This document shows, in pieces, positions 23,560 to 33,959 of a stretch of DNA of 64,000 bases (positions are counted from its first letter, which is position 1; each line of letters opens with the position of its first letter). The stretch is from contig CM076190.1 of the NCBI GenBank assembly GCA_038277395.1, positions 135,556,372 through 135,620,371 of the forward strand, written 5' to 3'. Made by a program: the position numbers and the translations under genes. Source of the DNA: Dryocosmus kuriphilus (taxonomy: Eukaryota > Arthropoda > Insecta > Hymenoptera > Cynipidae). The notes under the pieces are model-generated. The model was not told the origin of the DNA. It worked only from the letters and a program-made list of their open reading frames with translations, and did no database searches.

Positions 23560-24270
23560 AACCTCCGGCTTTCTTAAGGCCAGATGGAACAGGATATATT
23601 TATGGTCTGATAGAGACTCCTCGTCAGAGACACTCCATCACATGATCCTGCTCCTTAGTACTTTCGAGCATATGGTCAGGTCGACAACCTCACTTCTGTT
23701 TTTGTTCTGGAATGTGGGGGAATTACCTCGATTGAGTATTGCCAGCTCTCTGCCAGCTAGATATTCTATTATATCTCTACCTTTGTCATTGATGTTCGTG
23801 CTCCCCTACACCACGTGGTGAGCGTTAGCATCACCACAAAATAACGGAGGGATTTTATTCTACTCACAATGCCGCACAAGGACACCAACCTCTATGGGAG
23901 GCGGTGCCCCGCCACATCACGCGGGAAATATGCTGAGGCTACATATACCTCAATCCTTCCTCCACGATTGCCCCTGAGCTTCACCTTAATAACTGTGAGA
24001 TCACTGGTGTAGTGTTTAGCCACCAAAATAAGCATCCATACCCTTGACGGCTATGCATGCCCTTGGTGCATTTTCGATTGGACCCTTAAATAAGGAGCCA
24101 CACACTCCTAGGCCACTAATCCTTTCCTTGTATAACCAAGATCCTTAAAATAGGGCTATGCCTGTCTGCACCGCTACCAATCGCCTGGCTAAAATAGCCG
24201 AGGCGCCTTTCCTGCGATGCATGTTTATCTGCATCATGGAGATTCCCGTCCTAGCCATTGATCGACTATT
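23560..24270 (-). pseudogene. Apurinic-like endonuclease domain of ORF2
   Basis: Minus-strand frames give MMQINMHRRKGASAILARRL near 24240 (N-terminal strand of the EN domain with its Asn), GSWLYKERISGLG near 24130, and INDKGRDIIEYLAGRELAIL then NRGNSPTFQNKNRSEVVDLT near 23790-23680. A DEESLSDHKYILFHL stretch near 23600 is the C-terminal SDH motif. The domain nicks target DNA for priming. Frame breaks, and a stop where ALIQEPW would be expected, disable it. Confidence 0.75.
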
Positions 24271-24355
24271 CCTGGATATCTTCATGTACTTCGGGTCCCC
24301 CTGCGGAATTCTGACGGGTTACCCGGAAGAAGACTCTACCGTCCCCTAGGTAGGG

Positions 24356-25264
24356 CTAGTAATACAGAGCCGCAAGGGCCCAGTTCCTGCTTTCGGGGAA
24401 ATTTACGGCCAGAATCCAGCCTTTCCCCGTTGGCGTGTTTCCCTGACTAGGGTATACTCTCCAAGTGTCTGTTTGAAGGGTAGGTTTCTGAAACCTTAGG
24501 CACCCCAGAATGACCGCCGGATCTTCGGGGGTGCCGGGAATCAAAACGGTCGTTCTCTGGTACCTTCGGAGGTACTCAGTCCCCCTGATCTCCACATTCA
24601 GACACTCTTTGAGCCTGAACATTGGAGTCCTTTCAACCACCCAATCCCTCGAGCAGGTATCGGCTACCTGCACTACTATGGCTTCCGATCTGAGGAAGAT
24701 GTCCTCGAATCTGCGAGCGCATCCCTCGCGGGGTAATGAGTCAATCTCTTTCGAGATTTCCTCTCTCAGCTTACCCAACTCCGTTGGGGTTAGGCAGGCC
24801 TCAGGATAACCCGAAGCGACAACAATCCTCACCAGGGTATTGTTAGCTATCTGTGCAAAGGTCAGATCCTGTGATTCCAGAGCCTTAGACCTTTTTGCCT
24901 CCCTCTTCGGGGGAGTGTCCCAAGAGCCCTTTTTCCACTTACCCGCATGGCGAGCAAGAGGACGCACTCCACATGGATTTAGGTCCTTAAAGACCCCTCA
25001 TGAGGAGCCTTGACTGCTCACTGAAAGCCGCTCTAAGCGAACCTTCACCTTTTGAGCCCCGGAGCGATTTTTTCTCTTAACAGAGAGCCCAGTCATCTTT
25101 TTTTTAACCTCAGTGACCTTGTCGTCATCCTTGATTGTATTCTCCTTCGCTACTTGGGAGCCGAGCTCTTTGGATCCGTCCCATTTTGGCGATGGATTAA
25201 ATGAAGAGCCCTTTGTGGAGCTCTTATTTTTAATTTTTTAATTTTTCTGTGGCTTTTCTGGCAT
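24356..25264 (-). pseudogene. ORF1 (gag-like) of the I/LOA/R1-like element
   Basis: From an ATG at 25264 one frame runs 303 codons to 24356, interrupted by two in-frame stops near its start, so the largest open part is 24967-24356 (203 codons). It is Lys/Ser-rich at the N-terminus. The C-terminal part carries VERTPMFRLKECLNVEIRG and RVYPSQGNTPTGKGWILAVN, which resembles the DUF4780-type domain I associate with insect LINE ORF1 proteins. No CCHC knuckles are visible in the open part. ORF1 proteins bind element RNA in the retrotransposition particle. Domain name is from memory and moderately sure. Confidence 0.65.
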
Positions 25265-25330
25265 TGTGGTCCGAAGATTAGCTAGAGAAATAAAATAGCT
25301 ACTCCGTGTAGAGCCCCGCTTGCAGGGAGA

Positions 25331-26705
25331 GGGTCTGAATGCCCGCGGCTTTGTTATTTTTCAACCTCTTTATGGTCATTTATATTTCTTTACGGGGGCT
25401 TCGCGTACGTTCAGCAGCTTATCAAAATATTTTTTCCATAAATTTAGTCTTTCTGTTGCATCAGATACTAGATTGCTATTTTCGTCCCTCATTACTTCCG
25501 TTCTACTTTGAAAGCCTTTCCTTATAAAATTGATTCCCCTGTACATCTCACGCGGGTTATTTTGCTTATTATGCGTGTCTATTGCTAGTATTTTATTCTT
25601 TTTCCACTCCCTTCTTTTGGATCTGTAAAACCTGTTTTTACTTTTACTAATCTCGAGATACTTCTTACGTGTTTGACCCCACTTATTTTGTAAACTAATT
25701 TCTTTGGCCTACGTTCGCTTTTTAAACCATAGTTTGCACTTTTCGTCAAACTGCGGTTTGCTTTGGTTACTTCCTTTAAACCTATAGTACTTTCCGCGGC
25801 TGTCTTTATCGCCTACTTCATTTGTCCCACAGGGTTTCCGGGTCCTCCTCACAATTATCGCTATCGCCTCCCTGTTTTTGAAGAGCGTCGAAACTATTAG
25901 AAATCTTTACTTGATAATTTAATATTTCTGTTGGTATTTTAAACTTATCTATATTGACACGTACTGCTGGCTTTGGAAGGCTAGTTTTCTTATTTAACAC
26001 TAGTCTAGATCTTAGTTTGACTATCACGAGAAAGTGGTCTGAATTTAAATCCGCTCCCCTGTACGATCTTACATCGAGAATGTTTGTATAACGTCTTCTG
26101 TCAATTAAAACGTGATCAATCTGATTATGACTGATACCATTTGGTGATGTCCAGGTGGCCTTATGTATATTTTTATACTTGAAGTATGTGCTCTTGACAA
26201 CGAGGTTCTTTGAAGCTGCAAAGTTCATTACTCTAGTCCCATGATCATTACTGACGTCATGCAAGATTTCTGACCCTATTGTAGGCCTATACATCGTTTT
26301 TTTCAGTTTTCGCGTTGAAGTCTCCCATCTTCGTCTTTGTCGTCGGTAGGGCAGTGCACGTTAATTAGCACCTGTTTGCAGAAATTACCCTTTAGTACAA
26401 TATATGATCACCGGTCGTTAATGAATTGCATTTACGATAACCGCTTGCGAAATTCGTTTATTAATCAGAAACCCGGTCCCAAGTTTGCGCCCTTTAGCTC
26501 CCCCATTGTGAAAAGTGTAGTTATCCTTGGAGATTGACGCATACTCGCCAGGCCAGCAGGTTTCTTGAAGTGCTATTATATCAATATCGTATCTCTTTGC
26601 TATCTCAATGAGTTCGCTAAATCCGCCAGTATTTACACTACGCGCGTTCAGAGTTCCCGCTTTAAGATATTTTATTGCAGTTGTTCGTTTTTGGAAGTTA
26701 GCCAT
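25331..26705 (-). pseudogene. RTE-like element: endonuclease and start of linker
   Basis: An ATG at 26705 opens a frame with KYLKAGTLNARSVNTGGFSE, DIDIIALQETCW and LGTGFLINKRI, the N-terminal half of an RTE-clade endonuclease. After a break, 26294-25818 gives SPNGISHNQIDHVLIDRRR then DVRSYRGADLNSDHFLVIVK, the C-terminal half with the catalytic SDH-type motif. A lysine-rich linker continues to about 25331 (RFYRSKRREWKKNK, then LWKKYFDKLLN). The RT domain is absent: the neighbouring I/LOA/R1-like element starts here. This fragment is a different element from its neighbour. Confidence 0.8.
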
Positions 26706-27315
26706 GATAGTCTAAGAAAGTCCGCACGTTAGGGATCCTGTTCCGATCGCAGGTTAGTCCGCCATCTCAAGAGTGATAACCCCCATACCTCCCTAGGTCT
26801 AAGTATGGGAGCTTTCCGACTTTGACAAATACCGTGTCAACTTGTCGTTAGACACATTACGGTTTCACCCTCGTATCCTGACGTCGTCCTGCAAGGCAGT
26901 GCACCACACTGGCATCAATACCACGTTGACCCTACAGGCGAATCATTTCACACATCCCTTGCGGGCAGTGTCATCGCTGTGGTGTCCAATGAGGCAGCAG
27001 TATTTTCCCCTTACAAGATTTTTAGTTCTGGTTCGGGTAGTATTTCTAGGTGGATACATGCTGAGCCTCGGCCTGGTAGAACCCACCTATTGCATATGGA
27101 CGCGAAAGCGTGAATTCCCCCAAACCATGGCCGTCGTGTACCTATTTTTTACCAATGTGGGCTCACCACGCCCACGACTGTTTCTTATCGGCCGTCCGCG
27201 ACTGCTTATTCTTGTATTCGCATTTAACCTCAGAAGCTGTTCAACCTCAGGAGCCGTTCCTCTATCCGCAACCTGAGGACGAGCTGCGTAGTGGTGACAG
27301 GGACCCACCGAGCAG
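26706..27315 (-). other. Probable 5'UTR of the RTE-like element
   Basis: GC-richer sequence between the endonuclease ATG and the edge of inverted satellite B. The overlapping short open frames on both strands look non-coding. The segment ends abruptly at about 27315, where satellite B monomer sequence begins, which suggests this is the true 5' end of the insertion. Confidence 0.5.
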
Positions 27316-28240
27316 AGAAAATATTAAATTTTCTAAAATGTAAACTCAGCATGTCTCTGCTCCTATACCGCAATACAAGACATAAATAATTATTTTTAAT
27401 TTTAAAAACACATACCATTTGATTCTATTCAATTACATATTAATTTTTTAAAAATGAGTATTTTCAAAACCTGATCTTAACACAATTTCATCCTACACCG
27501 CCTTTTAACTAAAGAGCAAAACAATAATTTAAATTTTTTAATTTACCCTTATTTTAAATGTACCTAGACATGTTTGTTACAAAAACAGGTATTTTTAAAT
27601 TTAATATTCACTATGGTTTAGACCTATACCATAAAGCTTTACAGAAAATAATATCTCAAACTTTTTAAAAAAGGCTCAACGCTTTGATTATGCTCAAAAC
27701 TTTTTTCTATTTTTAGAAAATATTAAATTTCTCAATATTTAAACTCAGCAAGATGTTACTCCTGTACCGTAGTACTACACATAAATAATCATTTTTAATT
27801 TTAAAACACGTACCATTTGGTTTTATTCAATCAAATTTTAATTTTTTAGATGTGTGTATTTTCAAACCTCAACTCAGCACAATTTAATATTACGTTGACT
27901 TTAAACTAAAAAGAGCAAGATAGTAATTTTAATTTTTAAATATATTTTTGTTTTAATTATACATAGAAATATTTTTTATAAAAGCAGGTGTTTGTAAATT
28001 TTATATTTACTATGATTTAGAACCATAGTTTAAAACTTTACAGAAAATAATATTTAAAACTTTTAAGACCCTGCGTCTTGCTTTTGCACGAACCTTTTAT
28101 TTATTTTTAGAAATATTTAATTTTTAAGTTTAAAGTCAGCACGATTCCACTCCCACACCGTAAAACTACACATAAAGCATCATTTGAAATTTACGTGTTT
28201 AATTTTTAAATTGTTTGATTACATACCCTTTCGGAGATTT
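27316..28240 (-). repeat. Satellite B, inverted block
   Basis: About two satellite B monomers, now as the reverse complement of those at 15297-20541. TTTACAGAAAATAATAT occurs near 27640 and again about 392 bp later, and the CCTATACCGCAATAC and ACCATTTGATTC words match the other blocks. The block fades out by about 28240. Confidence 0.85.
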
Positions 28241-28302
28241 TTTTTCCAACGTGGCTCCTTGATGGAAACATCTTTTTGAGAAAATAGGATAAACTGATCC
28301 TA

Positions 28303-29605
28303 CGGGGCACGTCCAGAAAGTAAGCGTACTCAATTTATGTAGAGTTCAAAAAAAATTTGTTAAAACAAAAACATAGTTGGTTACACTTGTACATATGTAA
28401 GTTACTTTTCGACATAGTCACCATCCCTCTCGATGCAAGTGGTGAGCCGCGGGATCAATTTTTTGATGCCTGCCTCGAAGAAGTCTCCCGCCAGCTCTTT
28501 CGCCCACTTCTCCACCTCCCCCTTCACCTCCTCGTCCGTTGAAAACTTGTTTCCACCCATGTGCACCTTCAGGGAAGTGAAGAGATGGATATCTAAAGGG
28601 GCCAGGTCAGGGGAATACGGGGGGTGGTTCAAAACGTCCCATCCAAAAGAGTCCAGGAGTTGCTTCGTGCCGTTGGCCATGTGAGATTTGGCATTGTCAT
28701 GCAGCAGGCAGACTCCCTTCGTCAGCATACTCCTCCTTTTATTCTGAATCGCCCTTTTCAATTTTTTCAGCGTCTCACAGTATCCTGCCGCGTTGATGGT
28801 CTCCCCATGAGGTAGATATTCAATCAAAATTATGCCTTTATTGTCACAAAACACGGATGCCATAATTTTTTTGGCTGAAATTGTGGTTTTGAATTCCTTG
28901 GCGGAGTGTGACAAGGTTTGGCGCCATTGCTGAGACTGCATCTTAGTTTCAGGCGTGTAGTGGGCAACCCAAGTTTCGTCTCCAGTAACATTAGAGTAGA
29001 GAAAATCTTTGCCTTCGCTTTCGTAGCGCTCCAAAAGCTCTTTGGAGCTCTGCACTCGATTCGACTTGTGCTGTTCTGTCAGCTGTTTTGGGGACCCACC
29101 TCGCAGACAATTTCCGATATCCGAGAGTTTCTGTGATTTTTTCGTGTAACGGGAATCTGGAGGTTTGCGGAAACATTGCAGAAAGATCATCTAACGTCAA
29201 TTTGCGATCGTCACGGACCGCAATCTCGATTTTTTCCACAAGTTCGTCGGTCACAATTGAAGGTCTTCCGCTCCTCTGATGGTCATGCACGGAAGTACAG
29301 CCATTTTTAAATTCGCGACATCACTTGTACCCACTTTTCAGTTCCTCATTATAAATCTCAACTGGAGCTTTTCCCTTCACAATGAGGTAGCGAATGACGG
29401 CGCGAATTTCGCACTTAGCGGGAGATGCGATCGACATTTTTCTCTAGAGATGCTACTGCGTCAAGAGTTTTCAACACACTAACCTCGGATTGGTCTCGTT
29501 TTGAAGGAGAGGGGTCAGGCTACGCGGCAGTGTTGCCAACATGTCGAAAAAGTATTCCCTACAGCTGTGAGAGTACCAGTACACTTACTTTCTGGACGTG
29601 CCTCG
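28303..29605 (-). mobile_element. Mariner element, near full length (1303 bp)
   Basis: Terminal inverted repeats of about 28 bp (CGGGGCACGTCCAGAAAG.. at 28303; its mate ends ..CTTTCTGGACGTGCCTCG at 29605) differ at only two positions. They are flanked by TA at 28301-28302 and 29606-29607. Length and TIR size are those of a standard mariner. The transposase is on the minus strand and frame-broken. Confidence 0.95.
28402..29450 (-). pseudogene. Mariner transposase (D34D), frame-broken
   Basis: The ATG lies near 29437 (MSIASPAKCEIRAVIRYL). A TGA follows SGYK at a point where about 15 residues of the helix-turn-helix linker appear to be missing. CREFKNGCTSVHDHQRSGRPS and LTLDDLSAMF continue in the 29290-28991 frame. 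A frameshift near 29090 leads into the 262-codon open part (29190-28402) with GDETWVAHYTPETK (first Asp), CLLHDNAKSHMA (second Asp) and NHPPYSPDLAPLDIHLF (third Asp). Exactly 34 residues separate the last two. All three catalytic Asp are present, but the stop and frameshift prevent one continuous protein. Transposases of this family cut and paste at TA. Confidence 0.9.
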
Positions 29606-29607
29606 TA

Positions 29608-31142
29608 AAAATAACTTTTATTTAATTGTTGGCTATTGAAGTTCCAGTTCATTTCAACCACTCAAGAATACTGACATCTCACTCTCATAGCGGTTTTTTA
29701 GAAGGAGATGAAGTCCTCTACATTCGAGAAGACACAGTCGCCCATCAATCATTTTCTTTCCTCCAATCGCAGCTCTAGATAAGTCCACGCCCACAGGTAG
29801 TGGAACGGAATATAAAAAAAAAGATGTAATTTACTGTTTTCATATGTAAAATCATATGCAGCTTAATATCTGTATAATGAGTCATGTTACATTTTCAGTA
29901 ATCAACCCTTCACTCCCCTGGTATGGAGGAGTTGTGTGTATGTAATAACAAGTTTTTTACTTGCTATTTTATCATATAATAAAATATGCTTTTAATCACA
30001 GCTCGGGACGTATCTACTCATTATCCCTTTCATTACCAAATATTAAGTAATTTTAAGATATGTAGTTTAATATGTCCGAAAAAAATGTAGTGTAATCTGA
30101 GCGAGAAAGGACTTTTTATATTGTGTAAGGGCATTACCCAAATTCAAAACAAGTACAAACTAAACGTGTCTAACAAGTTCGTTTAAAAGCTGCTCATATG
30201 CACTATGTAACACCCCAGACATTTTCCAAATATATCCCTTCCATGATATCCCGCAAAATAACGAATGCAGAGACTTGTCAGATTATCAGGTATCAAACAT
30301 AAAATGACGTGTTCTGCAGAAGAAGAAGAAGTGGAGATGGTCTTCAGGCCATAGTGGTCCGCCTTAATATCTTTGGAATATTATAGCTTCATAGGTAAAA
30401 AATATCTCCTACGATCTTTCAATTACAAGAAATAATTAAATTGCTAGCCTCTAAGGAAAATTCATTTCTGAAAGAGAGTTACTATGGAATCTGAGCTAGA
30501 AAGGACTCTTTCATGCTGTGCAAAGCTTTTAGACAAATTTAGGGATAAATACAGGGTAGGTTTGTATGAACTCAACGTTAAAAATATTGATAATTGAATC
30601 TATTCAGTATCCCAGACATTTTGGTGAAACATTCCATCCGTGAAAACCGTAAAATAACATCTGCAGTGATTTTCAGGTGTCAGTCTCAAACATTCATACC
30701 TTCATACTAATGGTGCACAGAGGTAAGACGCTTGTCGCTAATTTTAATGACAAGAAAATTCACTTCTGAAAGAAAATAACTATTAAGTGCTTTGAACGAA
30801 AAAGGACCGTTGCGATGGTCAAAATCTTGTCTAAACTTAAAGATACAGACAAAGAGCGTCTATAGAACTCATTAAAAAACATTCGGTGGCTACTTTCCCA
30901 CAAGACAATTGCAGATTCGTCTCATCCATGTCAAACCCGGAAAATAATACTTGCAGGGGACGTGTCAGGTGTCAGTCTCGTTAATCACTCTCTACACAAG
31001 TAGTCCATGGGTGCATCTATTACATAAGGCCCAACACAGGTTGCGGGGTTAGGCGCCAAAACGGGGTTGCGAGGGGAAGATGGAAAGTGGAGAGGGAGGC
31101 TGGCCTTAGGTGTCCTGTACTACTGACATCTTCTGTGATACT
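29608..31142. repeat. AT-rich DNA with three degenerate ~300-400 bp repeats
   Basis: No gene is seen. Three diverged tandem segments start near 30093, 30488 and 30786. They share CTGAG-GAGAAAGGAC, CCAGACATTT (30212 and 30613), CCGTAAAATAAC-like words, and AGGTGTCAGTCTC (30681 and 30969, weaker near 30290). Spacings are about 395 and 300. Copy similarity is low. Confidence 0.5.
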
Positions 31143-32274
31143 CCTTTTTTTGGGAAAAATGATTATTTTCTCGGAAAATAGTAATTTTCTAAAATGTAGA
31201 ATTCCAAACAGGGCAGCCAATAAGAATCGAATTGCGTGAATAAGAGAGTGAATCACACGAGTCACACTTGCATATCACTATTTTTGGCAGAACACCGACA
31301 CTGTAGGGGGAAAAACAGCTTCTACTTCACCTCAAAAATAAAATTAGTTTTTCAATTCCACCGAAAATTTCGCGAACTTTTGCGATAAAATGTCAGACTT
31401 GTCAACGGAAATTAAGAAGCCCAGCGTGGAAAAATGATAGTATCAGCCTTAAACAAAAGCGGGAATGTCATAACCTACTTGACAGTAGCGCGTCGAGCGC
31501 GCCTATCGGCTGCCTTACATACCACATTACATAAAGTTACCACTGATGTTAACACGCGCCCCTATTATTTATTATCGAAGTGGAATTTCCCGCTCCCCGA
31601 ATTCGAGCACGTATTGAATGAAATCTGATAAATAATCTAAAAACTCTCTCATTTCCTTATATTAAGACTGTAAATTTTTATACTGTATTTTTATATAAAA
31701 AGGAGTAAAAAAATAAATCATTATTTTGCACCGAAAAAAATATATACTTACGTTTCCTCGTCTGCCAGAATACAACAAAGTACGCATAATAATAATGTGA
31801 CTACGAAATCAACACGTGCTCGAATTCGCAAAATTCCACTTCGATAATGAATAATAGGGGTGCGTGTTATCATCAGTGGTAAAGTTATATAATATCATAT
31901 GTAAGGCGGACAATAGGCGTGCTCGACGCGCAAGTGTCAAGTACGTTATGACCTTCGCGTTTTTGTTGACAGCCGATATTATTCTTTTTCCACTCCGTGC
32001 TTCTTCATTTCCGTTGAAAAGTTTGCCATTTTACCGCAACAGATCGCGAAATTCTCGGTGGAATTGAAAAACTTATTTTATTTTGAGGTGAAGTACAAGC
32101 CGTTTTTTCCTCTAGTGTCGGGTGTTCTGTGAAAAATAGTTGCTTACAAGTGTGATTTGTGTGGTTTACTCTCTCATTCTCGCAATTCGGTTCTTATTGG
32201 CTGCTCTGTCTCGACTTCTACATTTTAGAATATGATTATTTTCCGACAAAATAATCATTTTTCCTAAACAAAGG
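31143..32274. repeat. Large foldback element, arms about 465 bp
   Basis: Left arm 31143-31612 and right arm 31813-32274 are imperfect inverted copies along their whole length, around a ~200-bp AT-rich spacer. Examples are GAAAAATGATTATTTTC (31154) against AAAATAATCATTTTTCC (32248), TCGAAGTGGAATTTCC near 31575 against its mate near 31840, and CAATTCCACCGA near 31355 against TCGGTGGAATTG near 32055. There is no coding capacity. A transcript crossing it would form one long duplex. Confidence 0.85.
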
Positions 32275-32583
32275 GCCAGTATTGGGTGAGTTTTCCTTAT
32301 TTGTCCCTTAAAAATCTTCGACAATTTATATATGGTTACAGGGCCGTCTTTAGTCGGACTTTGAATTTTAGAAAATGACTATAAATTCTAAGTCCGATTA
32401 TCCAACAACCTTAAATCGAAAGTATTTTTGCGGTATCAGTGTACGAGAAACAGAGTTATGAAATACAAATAATTCGGTGTGACGATTGAGATAGTGACTG
32501 TAAGTTAAATAATTTTGAAGAATAATCATTAGATAAACTCTCATCGACATTCTTCATAAGTGGAGTTTCTTTGTTTCAAGAAA

Positions 32584-33100
32584 ATGAGGACCGTGATTGA
32601 TAGTCTGTGTTTCATCGTACTAGTTTTCCCTAATACTCCTGGTAAATCTAATAATATTTATAATTTATATCTATATAATTAGAATCTTGAGCGCACATTC
32701 CGACCTCTTCTAGGACTAATAGGAGTAATTATATTCTTTCTCTACTGCACGACTGATATTCTGATCCAAAATAAAAATGGCGATTTATTAAATTGATTTA
32801 ATATCAATATAAAAATTAAATTCCTACATATACTTTCTCTTTGCAGAACTAGTGTGGCCATTGATGAAGACCCGAGGAAAGGCCGTAATTCATTCTGTTC
32901 CATTCCATCTTAATGTTAATCATTACGAAAGCTTCTCTGAACGAGTTCAAATTCGTCCTCTATCACCGTACTTTTACAGATTAGGAACAGATAAGAATCT
33001 GAAGTACATCATTGGAGTAATCATAGCGCGAGATTTGTTTCCTTTAATGGCTGCTACTACGGAAGATTTAAAATGCCATACATTTCAAAATGGCCAATGA
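32584..33100 (+). CDS. Candidate secreted protein, two exons, unknown family
   Basis: Exon 1 (32584-32641) encodes MRTVIDSLCFIVLVFPNTP, a plausible signal peptide. It ends at a GT donor (G|gtaaat); a ~205-bp AT-rich intron ends with a pyrimidine-rich ttgcag, and exon 2 starts at 32847 in the matching phase. The ATG has A at -3. Read to the first stop (TGA at 33098-33100) the protein is 103 residues with a single mature Cys (DLKCHTF). The same frame continues open past the TGA for 52 more codons to a TAA, then AATAAA. This is the only candidate host gene in the window; I do not recognise its family. The exon structure is inferred from sequence alone. Confidence 0.5.
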
Positions 33101-33259
33101 GATTGTGCCAATATTGAAGGAGGATCCTCTGAATCATCAGGTCTTCAAGAAATTCGGGCCGGATCACGCTCGTGGTTTCCAAACACCTACACCTGCATAA
33201 TTCAACTGAAGAATATACTATACATGGACTGTACTGGTGGTAGGATGGCTCATTTTTAA
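33101..33259 (+). pseudogene. In-frame extension of the secreted-protein ORF beyond a TGA
   Basis: Immediately after the TGA, in the same frame, 52 codons stay open to the TAA at 33257-33259. They add three Cys (DCANIEG, NTYTCIIQ, YMDCTGG) to the single mature Cys before the TGA, giving an even set of four as expected for a disulfide-bonded secreted protein. The simplest reading is a nonsense mutation in a formerly longer protein. Programmed readthrough or a consensus error are alternatives. Confidence 0.45.
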
Positions 33260-33265
33260 AATAAA
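33260..33265 (+). promoter_or_regulatory. Poly(A) signal AATAAA
   Basis: Canonical hexamer starting one base after the TAA that ends the extended frame. Its position supports the longer frame as the original gene end. Confidence 0.5.
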
Positions 33266-33959
33266 GGAGGACATTCTTGAAAAATCTGAAAGTATGTACA
33301 CTCTTTAGTGAAGCAGAATAACAATTGATACCAGTTGATACACTCTCTATTCGGAAATCTTTTTTTTAAGACAACTTTTCTTCTGGAAAGTCACTTTGTA
33401 TACTAAAAAATTCCCTGATTCAAGAAAATGCGTTTTTTACATTCTCATAATCTAATCTCAATGTGAAGGTATTAAGTATTTTTTGTTCCTTTTTTTGTAC
33501 CAAAGATTTGTTTAGTTTAGACAAGTAAATATTTTTTAAAAGGGAAAGAGTTATGCGTTGAATAATTTTGAATATTAGGAGCGTTTTCTAGAGAGGTTCG
33601 TTCACATACCTTACGTTTTTTATTAAATACTGAGGGCTTACGGCATTTTAAAATATTTTTATAATTCAAGTGACTTTACTGAAAGAGAAGCAAATTCATG
33701 TTCGATTCAATAAATAATAACTAAATGGATCTAATAAAATTATTTCTTGAAAGGCATCACATGAATTTCAAAAGAGAAAGAAATACTTTTTGCAAATTAT
33801 TCTTTCAGTACTTTTATTTTTCTCAAAAATGTATTAACGAACCATTTATATAAACCAGAATCATTTGGTTCAATACAAAAACTTTGTTTTCATTTCAGCC
33901 TAATTCTACAGGGTCGCTAGAGCAGTAAATATTACAAATATAGATACAAGAGTAGTATA
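33266..33959. other. AT-rich DNA, nothing recognised
   Basis: No open frame or clear repeat seen. Confidence 0.4.

Larger units (their letters stand above)
20542..25330 (-). mobile_element. Degenerate I/LOA/R1-like non-LTR retrotransposon
   Basis: Read on the minus strand, the element has a complete domain order: ORF1 (25264-24356), endonuclease (about 24270-23560), linker, reverse transcriptase (22891-21760), RNase H (about 21460-21110) and a Cys-rich C-terminus (20918-20679). RNase H after the RT points to the I/LOA/R1 part of the non-LTR tree. Multiple stops and frameshifts show it is old. On the left it abuts satellite B directly at about 20541; on the right it abuts an unrelated RTE-like 5' half. 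Confidence 0.8.

Noticed and set aside
26842..27276. 144-codon plus-strand frame
   Set aside because: It lies in the presumed 5'UTR of the RTE-like element and has no recognisable domain.
33098..33100. Selenocysteine reading of the in-frame TGA
   Set aside because: No SECIS-like structure was recognised downstream and the context (next to Asp-Cys) gives no redox motif; a nonsense change is simpler.
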